17,686 nucleotides of DNA from an uncultured Butyricicoccus sp. (GTDB lineage: Bacteria; Bacillota; Clostridia; Oscillospirales; Butyricicoccaceae), in assembly GCA_900547195.1 (NCBI GenBank), contig URFQ01000054.1:1-17686 (forward strand), read 5' to 3'. Positions 1 through 5,550 of the stretch are shown here, piece after piece (position 1 is the first letter of the stretch; each line of letters begins with the position of its first letter). The notes beneath the pieces were generated by a model. The model ran no database searches. It was not told the origin of the DNA and was given only the letters and a program-made list of their open reading frames with translations. Position numbers and translations under genes: made by a program.

Positions 1-19
1 AAAGCGTGGTTTCGATCGA

Positions 20-53
20 AGGCTGTTCGAAAAACATAGTTTTTCGACAGCCT
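20..53. terminator. A/T-cored hairpin downstream of purA
   Basis: The arms AGGCTGT-TCGAAAAAC and GTTTTTCGACAGCCT are complementary over about 15 pairs, with one bulged T and a two-to-three-base loop. The hairpin lies 40 bases past the purA stop. A 10-base perfect palindrome (TTCGATCGAA, 11-20) abuts it. For purA transcripts the run of U lies inside the stem rather than after it, so it may act with the neighbouring hairpin, or be bidirectional with a convergent gene outside the window. It could also be a dispersed intergenic repeat. Confidence 0.5.
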
Positions 54-55
54 CA

Positions 56-80
56 GCACTGCGGGAAATGCCCGCAGTGC
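56..80 (-). terminator. Perfect GC-rich hairpin after purA
   Basis: A perfect 10-bp stem (GCACTGCGGG / CCCGCAGTGC) with a 5-base loop begins 13 bases past the purA stop codon on the minus strand. It is not followed directly by a T run, so on its own it is an imperfect intrinsic terminator. Together with the hairpin at 20-53 it probably ends purA transcription or protects the mRNA 3' end. Confidence 0.5.
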
Positions 81-93
81 CCAAGGCGTTTGG

Positions 94-1362
94 TTAAATT
101 GACATCACCTGATCGCGTGCGGGGCCAACGCCCAGCATGCTGATCTTGCAGCCGCAAATACGCTCCAATTCCTTGATGTAGGATTGAACGGCTTCCGGCA
201 GTTCGTCAAAGCAACGGCAGCCGGTGATGTCCTCATCGAAGCCGTCAAACTCTTCATAGATCGGGGTACAATGCTCGAGGTCGGCAAAGTTTGCCGGGAA
301 TTCCTCAATGCGTTGACCCTTGTAATCATAGGCCACGCAGACCTTGAGCTTCTTGAGGCCGCGCAGCGGGTCGATCTTGTTGATGACCATTTCGGTCAGG
401 CCGTTGACACGCACGGCGTAGCGCGCGATGACGGCGTCAAACCAGCCGGTACGGCGCGGGCGGCCGGTGACGGTGCCGAATTCGCCGCCTGCATTGCGGA
501 TATAGTCGCCGGTCTCGTCAAACAGCTCGGTCGGGAACGGGCCCTTGCCCACGCGGGTGGTATAGCTCTTGAAGATGCCCATGATGTCGGTGATGGCCGT
601 CGGCCCAACGCCCGAACCAATACAGCAGCCGCCAGCGATCGGATGGGACGAGGTGACATAGGGATAGGTGCCCATGTCCAGATCGAGCAGGGTGCCCTGT
701 GCGCCTTCGAAGAGCACGAACTTCCCGTTTTTGACCGCATCCCACGTGAGAATGGTGGTATCCTTTACATGGCTGCGCAGGCGGTCGGCATAGCCCCTGT
801 ACTCCTTGAGGACGGCTTCGATATCGATCGGTTCGCCGCCATAGACGCCGGTGATCACCTTATTCTTGCGCTCGCATGCTTCCCGCATGGCTTCCTCAAA
901 ACGCTCGCCGACAAAGTCGTGCATGCGCACGCCGATGCGCTCAGCCTTGTCCATATAGGTCGGGCCGATGCCCTTTTTGGTGGTGCCGATGTCGTCGCCG
1001 CCGCGCGCCTTTTCGCTGAGCGCATCCAGTTCCAGATGCCATGGAAGAATGCAATGGCAACGCGCATCGATAAACAGCTTGTCGGTCGAGATGCCCTGTG
1101 CGGCGAGGCCGTCGATCTCCTTCAGGACATTGCGCGGGTCAACGACCACGCCCGGGCCGATGATGTTTACGCAGTTCGGATACAGGATGCCCGAGGGGAT
1201 GAGCTGAAGTTTGTATTTGGCGCCGTCCACGACAACCGTGTGGCCGGCATTGTTGCCGCCCTGGCTGCGGACGACCAAATCGGCTTTGGCCGCAAAAATA
1301 TCGATGAACTTGCCCTTGCCTTCGTCGCCCCACTGAGCGCCCAAAATTACTTTGCCCGGCAT
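94..1362 (-). CDS. purA: Adenylosuccinate synthetase
   Basis: It catalyses GTP-dependent joining of IMP and aspartate to adenylosuccinate, the first committed step from IMP to AMP, in the cytoplasm. The 422-residue product begins MPGKVILGAQWGDEGKGK, the P-loop-like IMP/GTP signature with Asp13, followed by the NNAGHTVVV segment. Further family blocks are GTTKKGIGP, the FEGAQGTLLD and YPYVTSSHP stretches, and the C-terminal GRPRRTGW and NKIDPL motifs. Length fits the family (about 425-430). The reading frame is open 39 codons further upstream, but the ATG at 1362-1360 is chosen because the protein signature starts there and an AAGGGG ribosome site precedes it. It is the only minus-strand gene in the window and is transcribed divergently from the sulfur-transfer operon. 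Confidence 0.97.
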   Translation of the reverse strand: MPGKVILGAQWGDEGKGKFIDIFAAKADLVVRSQGGNNAGHTVVVDGAKYKLQLIPSGILYPNCVNIIGPGVVVDPRNVLKEIDGLAAQGISTDKLFIDARCHCILPWHLELDALSEKARGGDDIGTTKKGIGPTYMDKAERIGVRMHDFVGERFEEAMREACERKNKVITGVYGGEPIDIEAVLKEYRGYADRLRSHVKDTTILTWDAVKNGKFVLFEGAQGTLLDLDMGTYPYVTSSHPIAGGCCIGSGVGPTAITDIMGIFKSYTTRVGKGPFPTELFDETGDYIRNAGGEFGTVTGRPRRTGWFDAVIARYAVRVNGLTEMVINKIDPLRGLKKLKVCVAYDYKGQRIEEFPANFADLEHCTPIYEEFDGFDEDITGCRCFDELPEAVQSYIKELERICGCKISMLGVGPARDQVMSI

Positions 1363-1386
1363 GAAAAATTCTGCCCCTTTCAAATG

Positions 1387-1402
1387 AACAGTGAAAACTG
1401 TT
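1387..1402 (-). repeat. Small inverted repeat in the purA 5' leader
   Basis: AACAGT-GAAA-ACTGTT is a perfect 6-bp inverted repeat with a 4-base spacer. It lies between the predicted purA transcription start and the purA start codon, 24 bases before the latter. It could be an operator or a small leader hairpin. It does not resemble the PurR box or a purine riboswitch. Confidence 0.35.
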
Positions 1403-1437
1403 GCGTTACTAGTTTGGTGTCTGATACACACAAAGGG

Positions 1438-1466
1438 ATTATACCATGTTTCCCGGCTGGTTTCAA
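1438..1466 (-). promoter_or_regulatory. Predicted sigma-A promoter for purA
   Basis: Read on the minus strand, TTGAAA (1466-1461) and TATAAT (1443-1438) are separated by exactly 17 bases. This is a near-consensus housekeeping promoter. Transcription should start near 1431, leaving a leader of about 70 bases before purA. Confidence 0.75.
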
Positions 1467-1488
1467 TTATTGGCGGCAAAAAATGTGG

Positions 1489-1517
1489 GTGACACAGCTG
1501 TGAAACGCTGATATAAT
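1489..1517 (+). promoter_or_regulatory. Predicted extended -10 promoter for the cysteine desulfurase-thiI-cinA operon
   Basis: GTGACA (1489-1494), a 17-base spacer and TATAAT (1512-1517) preceded by TGA (1509-1511) form an extended -10 promoter 40 bases before the desulfurase start. It points away from the purA promoter. The two -35 boxes lie 22 bases apart back to back, so a regulator binding between them could affect both. Confidence 0.75.
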
Positions 1518-1556
1518 AGAGGACAAGCGAAAAAATAGAAAGGGAACGGTGCGAAA

Positions 1557-2693
1557 ATGCACTATCTGGATAATTCCGCGACCACGCGCGTGCTGCCCGA
1601 AGCCGCCGAGGCCGCGATGCACGCCATGCTGGAGGGATTCGGCAATCCGTCCAGCCAGCACAGACTTGGCATTGAGGCTGCGCGCCTGCTTAAGGAGAGC
1701 CGCGAACCCGTGGCCGGCGCGCTCGGCGCACAGCCGGGCGAAGTGACCTTTACCTCGGGCGGCACCGAGGCCATCAATACCGCGGTGTTCGGCGCGGCAT
1801 TTAAAAACCGCCATGCCGGGAAACATATTGTCACCACGGCGGTCGAACACGCGGCCACGCGGAACGCATGCAAGCGGCTGGAGGCCGAAGGCTATGAAGT
1901 CACATATTTGAAACCGGACGCGGACGGCTGCGTCTCAGCAGACGATTTTGCGGCCGCGCTGCGCGAGGACACCATTCTTGCGAGCGTCATGCTGGTCAAC
2001 AACGAGGTTGGCGCCGTGCTGCCGGTTGCGGAAATGGGGATCCTGCTTCACGGGAAATGCCCGAGGGCGCTCTTTCACGTGGACGCGGTGCAGGGCCTGT
2101 TCCGTATACCGCTGACGCCGAAAAAGTGGGGCTGCCATCTGCTCAGCGTCAGCGGCCATAAAATCGGCGCGCCCAAGGGCGTCGGCGCGCTGTATATGCA
2201 GAAGGGCGTGAACCTGCGGCCGTATATTGTCGGCGGCGGGCAGGAAAGCGGCATGCGTTCAGGGACCGAACCCCTGCCGAACATTGCGGCGTTTGCAAAA
2301 GCCTGCCGCATCCGCAGCGCACACATGGACGCGGACGTACAGCACGTCGCGGTGCTGGACACGTACCTGCGTGAGAGGGTAGCTGCCGCACTGCCATGGG
2401 CTGTGTGGAACGGCAAGGCGGGCGTGCCGCATGTGGCGAACCTGTCGCTGCCTGGCTGCAAAAGCGAAGTCATGCTGCGTGTGCTCGAAAGCGACGGGGT
2501 GTATGTCTCGGCCGGTTCGGCCTGCTCGAAGGGCAGGGAAAGCCCGGTGCTGAAAGCCATGGGCCTGGATAAAAAACGGATTGACAGCGCGCTGCGTATT
2601 TCCTTCGCGCCGTTTAATACAAAGGGTGATGTGGACGCGCTTGTAGCCGCGCTGCAAAAGGGCGCGAAAATGCTGCGGCGGGAAAGGAACTGA
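1557..2693 (+). CDS. nifZ: Cysteine desulfurase (NifS/IscS family, NifZ-type partner of ThiI)
   Basis: A PLP-dependent enzyme (378 residues) that takes sulfur from L-cysteine as a protein persulfide. It starts with the family signature MHYLDNSATT and has the GNPSSQH and TSGGTEAIN blocks, the cofactor site around SGHKIGAPKG with Lys202 as the Schiff-base lysine, and the sulfur-accepting Cys323 in SAGSACSKGR. thiI follows 17 bases later. In Bacillus subtilis the desulfurase NifZ, encoded beside thiI, supplies sulfur to ThiI for tRNA 4-thiouridine, and the same role is inferred here. No IscU/SufU scaffold gene is next to it, which argues against a dedicated Fe-S cluster role. An AGGG ribosome site (1541-1544) lies 12 bases before the ATG, somewhat long. 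Family certain; the NifZ name rests on context. Confidence 0.93.
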   Translation: MHYLDNSATTRVLPEAAEAAMHAMLEGFGNPSSQHRLGIEAARLLKESREPVAGALGAQPGEVTFTSGGTEAINTAVFGAAFKNRHAGKHIVTTAVEHAATRNACKRLEAEGYEVTYLKPDADGCVSADDFAAALREDTILASVMLVNNEVGAVLPVAEMGILLHGKCPRALFHVDAVQGLFRIPLTPKKWGCHLLSVSGHKIGAPKGVGALYMQKGVNLRPYIVGGGQESGMRSGTEPLPNIAAFAKACRIRSAHMDADVQHVAVLDTYLRERVAAALPWAVWNGKAGVPHVANLSLPGCKSEVMLRVLESDGVYVSAGSACSKGRESPVLKAMGLDKKRIDSALRISFAPFNTKGDVDALVAALQKGAKMLRRERN

Positions 2694-2710
2694 TAAATTT
2701 GGAGAATGCT

Positions 2711-3886
2711 ATGAAAGAAGTCTTATTGCTCAAATGCGGAGAAATCGTTCTCAAGGGGCTGAACCGCAAAACGTTTGAAGATAAGCTGGTGGGCAACATC
2801 AAGCGCCGCCTAAAACATGTTGCGCCGTGCGAAGTCACAATGCGGCAGTCGGTCATTTATGTCTGGATTGGAGAGGGCAGCGACGCGGATGCAATCATGG
2901 ACGCGGTGAAGAAAATTTTCGGTATCGCGCTGATCTGCCGCGCGGCCGTGTGCGGCAAAACGCTGGAAGCGATGCAGGAAACCGCGGAAACCTACCTCGC
3001 CGGCCGCATCGCGGGTGCAAAGTCGTTTAAGGTCGAGACGAAGCGCGGCGATAAACGCTTCCCCATGACCTCCATCCAGGTCTCGCAGCACATTGGCGGC
3101 AATCTGGCCGACAAATACGAAAACCTGAGGCCCGACATGCATACCCCGGATCTGACCATTCATCTGGAGATCCGCGATCAGCACGCGTTTGTACACGCCG
3201 GCCCCGAACCGGGCGCGGGCGGCATGCCGGTCGGCGCCAACGGCCGCGCGGCGATGCTGCTGTCGGGCGGCATCGATTCGCCGGTCGCGGGCTATATGAT
3301 GGCCAAGCGCGGGCTGGAGCTGGTGGCGATCCATTTTTTCAGCTATCCGTATACCTCGGAGCGCGCCAAGGAAAAGGTCCTTGAGCTGGCCGAAATCCTG
3401 ACTGCGTATACCGGCCGCATGCCGCTGCTTGTCGTCCCCTTCACGAAGATACAGGAGGCCATCCGCGACTGCTGCCATGAGGAGCTGTTCACGCTCATCA
3501 TGCGCCGCTTCATGATGCGTATTGCAGAAAAGCTGGCTGTCCGCGAGGGCTGCGGCGGCCTGATTACCGGCGAAAGCCTCGGGCAGGTCGCCTCACAGAC
3601 CATGCCGGCCATGGCGGTCACGGGAGCCGTGTGCAGTCTGCCGGTGTTCCGTCCGGTCATCGGCATGGACAAGGAAGAAATTGTCCGGATTGCGCGCAAG
3701 ATCGGCACGTTTGAAACGTCCATCCTGCCGTATGAGGACTGCTGCACGGTCTTTACACCCAAGCACCCGAATACCAGGCCCAAGATGCCGAAAATCCTCG
3801 AAGCCGAGTCCCATCTCGATGTGGATGCGCTGGTCGAGGAGGCGGTGAACGGAACCGAGGCCATTTATCCGGGAAAGAAAAAGTAA
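2711..3886 (+). CDS. thiI: tRNA 4-thiouridine synthase ThiI (no rhodanese domain)
   Basis: It adenylates and thiolates U8 of tRNA to give 4-thiouridine; in many bacteria it is also linked to sulfur supply for thiamine thiazole. The 391-residue protein has an N-terminal ferredoxin-like/THUMP RNA-binding part (about residues 1-165), then a PP-loop ATP pyrophosphatase domain with SGGIDSP at 185-191. A Cys pair (344-345, in EDCCTVF) lies in the region where Escherichia coli ThiI has its reactive Cys344. The C-terminal rhodanese domain of the E. coli enzyme (about 480 residues) is absent, as in B. subtilis, where the partner desulfurase delivers sulfur directly. The start at 2711 is chosen over an in-frame TTG at 2699 because GGAG (2701-2704) sits 6 bases before this ATG and the family begins MKE-like. 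Confidence 0.96.
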   Translation: MKEVLLLKCGEIVLKGLNRKTFEDKLVGNIKRRLKHVAPCEVTMRQSVIYVWIGEGSDADAIMDAVKKIFGIALICRAAVCGKTLEAMQETAETYLAGRIAGAKSFKVETKRGDKRFPMTSIQVSQHIGGNLADKYENLRPDMHTPDLTIHLEIRDQHAFVHAGPEPGAGGMPVGANGRAAMLLSGGIDSPVAGYMMAKRGLELVAIHFFSYPYTSERAKEKVLELAEILTAYTGRMPLLVVPFTKIQEAIRDCCHEELFTLIMRRFMMRIAEKLAVREGCGGLITGESLGQVASQTMPAMAVTGAVCSLPVFRPVIGMDKEEIVRIARKIGTFETSILPYEDCCTVFTPKHPNTRPKMPKILEAESHLDVDALVEEAVNGTEAIYPGKKK

Positions 3887-3920
3887 GTACGTAACCGGTT
3901 TGAGATTTGGAGGCTTTTTT

Positions 3921-5156
3921 ATGAACGCAGAACTGATTGCAGTTGGCACCGAGATCCTGCTCGGGGAGATTGTCAATACCGATGCACAGGTGATCTCACA
4001 GGGACTGAGCGAACTTGGGATCAATGTATATTATCAAACCGTTGTGGGGGACAATCCGCAGCGCCTGGAGCGCGCCATCCGCGAGGCGAAGGACCGCGCG
4101 GACGTCATCATCACGACCGGCGGCCTCGGGCCGACGCTCGACGACCTCACAAAAGAGACGCTGGCGAGCGTGTTCGGCAAAAAGATGGTGCTGCATCAGC
4201 CGTCGCTTGACCGCATCAAGGATTTCTTTCAGAAAATCGGCCGTGAAATGACCCCGAACAATGAAAAGCAGGCGTGGCTGCCCGAGGGCTGCACGGTGTT
4301 CGTCAACGAATGGGGGACCGCGCCCGGCTGCGGCTTTGAAGCGGATGGCAAACATGTGCTCATGCTGCCCGGCCCCCCTCGAGAATGCAACCCCATGTGG
4401 GAGCAGTGCGCGAAGCCGTATCTATACCCGCTCGCAGGCGGATGCATCGTGTCGCACAGCGTGCGTGTGTTTGGCCTCGGGGAAAGCGCGATGGAGGACC
4501 GCCTGCATGACCTGATGGCCTCCATGACCAACCCGACGATCGCGCCCTATGCCAAGACGAGCGAGTGTTTTGCGCGCGTGACCGCCAAAGCGGCGACAGA
4601 GCCGGAAGCGGAGGGGCTGCTTGCGCCGGTCGTGGCGCGGGTGGTGGAAATGCTGGGCGCGGACGTGTACGGTGTGGACGTGGATTCGCTGGAACAGGTC
4701 GTCGGCGACGGCCTGCGCAGCCGCGGCCTGACTCTCGCGGTGGCGGAGAGCTGTTCGGGCGGCCTGCTGTCCAAGCGCATAACCGATCTGCCGGGGGCGT
4801 CCGACTACTATAAGGGCGGCGTTTGCTCGTACACCAATGAGGTGAAAATGAAGCTGCTCGGCGTCCAAAAAGAAACGCTTGACCGGTACGGCGCAGTTTC
4901 CGCGCAGACAGCGGAAGAAATGGCGGCCGGTGTTGCCCGGATACTTGGTACGGATGTCGGTGTAGGGATTACAGGCAATGCAGGGCCGGGCGCGTCCGAG
5001 GAGAAAGAGGTTGGGCTGGTCTATATCAGCGTGTACTTCCAGGGCGAGCGGATCACCCGCAAAACCACCAATACGCTCGGCCGCGACCGTGTGCGCAATC
5101 AGGCAGCTTCCAATGCGCTCGACCTCATCCGGCGGAAGTTACAGGGCGTGCTCTGA
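3921..5156 (+). CDS. cinA: CinA family protein (MoCF-like domain plus nicotinamide-nucleotide amidase domain)
   Basis: A two-domain cytoplasmic protein of 411 residues. The N-terminal part (about 1-170) is the MoaB/MogA-like CinA domain, with the TTGGLGPTLDD motif at 65-75 and LPGPPRE; in characterised homologues it has ADP-ribose pyrophosphatase activity. The C-terminal part (about 255-405) is the PncC-type NMN deamidase domain, with the ESCSGG active-site motif at 276-281 and a TGNAGPG loop; it returns nicotinamide mononucleotide to NAD synthesis. The name comes from competence-inducible cinA of naturally transformable bacteria, where it is linked to recA; recA is not present here. The start at 3921 is chosen because GGAGG (3909-3913) precedes it; an in-frame TTG at 3900 is poorer. 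It lies 34 bases after thiI, so it is probably the last gene of that operon. Confidence 0.95.
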   Translation: MNAELIAVGTEILLGEIVNTDAQVISQGLSELGINVYYQTVVGDNPQRLERAIREAKDRADVIITTGGLGPTLDDLTKETLASVFGKKMVLHQPSLDRIKDFFQKIGREMTPNNEKQAWLPEGCTVFVNEWGTAPGCGFEADGKHVLMLPGPPRECNPMWEQCAKPYLYPLAGGCIVSHSVRVFGLGESAMEDRLHDLMASMTNPTIAPYAKTSECFARVTAKAATEPEAEGLLAPVVARVVEMLGADVYGVDVDSLEQVVGDGLRSRGLTLAVAESCSGGLLSKRITDLPGASDYYKGGVCSYTNEVKMKLLGVQKETLDRYGAVSAQTAEEMAAGVARILGTDVGVGITGNAGPGASEEKEVGLVYISVYFQGERITRKTTNTLGRDRVRNQAASNALDLIRRKLQGVL

Positions 5157-5353
5157 AATTTTGCAAAACCATTCCGTGCAACCAATATCTTGCGCTCAAA
5201 AACGACAAAGATTTCATGCGTGAATTGGTGAGAATGCATAGGCCAAAACATTGAAAAAGTGTCCAATACAGGTTGTATTTTGCACAATTTGCATTCTAAC
5301 ACTATGAAATTCTGTTAGGTTTTGGGTGGGAGATCATAAAAGTGAACAAAAAG
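5157..5353 (+). other. AT-rich intergenic region with several hairpins
   Basis: Between cinA and the glg promoter no convincing gene is visible. My hand count gives about 36% GC for 5161-5460, clearly lower than the flanking genes. It contains nested or consecutive inverted repeats: AGAATGCA (5231-5238) with TGCATTCT (5290-5297), enclosing AATACA-GGT-TGTATT (5265-5279), then CTAACA...TGTTAG (5295-5317), and finally the terminator hairpin. It could be the 3' untranslated region of cinA, a small RNA ending at the terminator, or the remnant of a small mobile element. It matches no riboswitch I know. Confidence 0.4.
5254..5265 (+). repeat. 12-base direct repeat, copy 1 (AAAAAGTGTCCA)
   Basis: AAAAAGTGTCCA occurs here and again at 5348-5359. 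Its inner 8 bases recur inverted as TGGACACT at 5480-5487. The two direct copies each lead into a hairpin. Possible meanings are protein-binding sites, or ends of a decayed insertion. Confidence 0.5.
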
Positions 5354-5359
5354 TGTCCA
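5348..5359 (+). repeat. 12-base direct repeat, copy 2 (AAAAAGTGTCCA)
   Basis: An exact second copy of the 12-mer at 5254-5265, 94 bases downstream. Here it overlaps the first arm of the terminator hairpin. Confidence 0.5.
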
Positions 5360-5389
5360 GTGATTTTCAAAATTACTGGACATTTTTTT
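5354..5389 (+). terminator. Strong intrinsic terminator between cinA and glgB
   Basis: The arms TGTCCAGTGATTTT and AAAATTACTGGACA pair over 14 positions (one G-U), with essentially one unpaired base at the tip, and seven T residues follow. This is a typical rho-independent terminator. It should end transcripts coming from the cinA operon, or a small transcript starting inside the AT-rich region. Confidence 0.88.
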
Positions 5390-5405
5390 ATGAGTGTTGT
5401 ATACT
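5377..5405 (+). promoter_or_regulatory. Predicted promoter of the glycogen operon
   Basis: TGGACA (5377-5382) and TATACT (5400-5405) are separated by exactly 17 bases. The -35 box lies inside the second arm of the terminator, and the spacer is its T run. Transcription should start near 5412, giving a leader of about 110 bases before glgB. No better -10/-35 pair is visible between the terminator and glgB. Confidence 0.6.
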
Positions 5406-5478
5406 ATACCTAGTAAATCCAAAGCTGGGAATCGAGAAACTGTGCGATGACTACAAAAAACCAGCAAAGAGGAAATAA

Positions 5479-5550
5479 ATGGACACTATTCGCGCGCGAA
5501 TCGCGTCGATCAAGGAGATGAACGCATGGAAGGAAAGGCGAAAAAAATGA
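5479..5550 (+). CDS. Possible 23-codon upstream ORF in the glgB leader
   Basis: ATG at 5479 follows an AGAGG site with 6 bases spacing, better than many real genes here. The ORF encodes 23 residues (MDTIRARIASIKEMNAWKER, then RKK), rich in Arg and Lys. Its TGA (5548-5550) overlaps an in-frame internal ATG of glgB (5547-5549) in the ATGA arrangement typical of translational coupling, and it reads through the glgB start at 5526 in another frame. I recognise no family. It may be a regulatory leader peptide or chance; an open frame this short is weak evidence on its own. Confidence 0.35.
   Translation: MDTIRARIASIKEMNAWKERRKK
5488..5501. promoter_or_regulatory. 14-base perfect palindrome upstream of glgB
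   Basis: ATTCGCGCGCGAAT is a perfect palindrome 25 bases before the glgB start and 11 bases before its ribosome site, about 75 bases downstream of the predicted transcription start. It could be an operator, or form a short stem in the mRNA. It matches no operator I can name. Confidence 0.35.

Noticed and set aside
1363..1479. A 39-residue N-terminal extension of PurA
   Set aside because: The extension covers the predicted promoter and leader, and the family N-terminus starts at the downstream ATG with its own ribosome site.
184..1503. A 439-codon open frame antisense to purA
   Set aside because: Its translation has no recognisable domain and it mirrors the codon phase of purA. Long antisense frames are expected in genes with GC-rich third positions.
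5231..5389. A known riboswitch (purine, SAM, glycine, ZTP, c-di-GMP, cobalamin)
   Set aside because: I compared conserved core strings from memory and none fits; only generic hairpins and a terminator are visible.
5447..5521. A second short ORF (24 codons) in the glgB leader
   Set aside because: No ribosome site of quality precedes it and its stop couples to nothing; it is likely chance.
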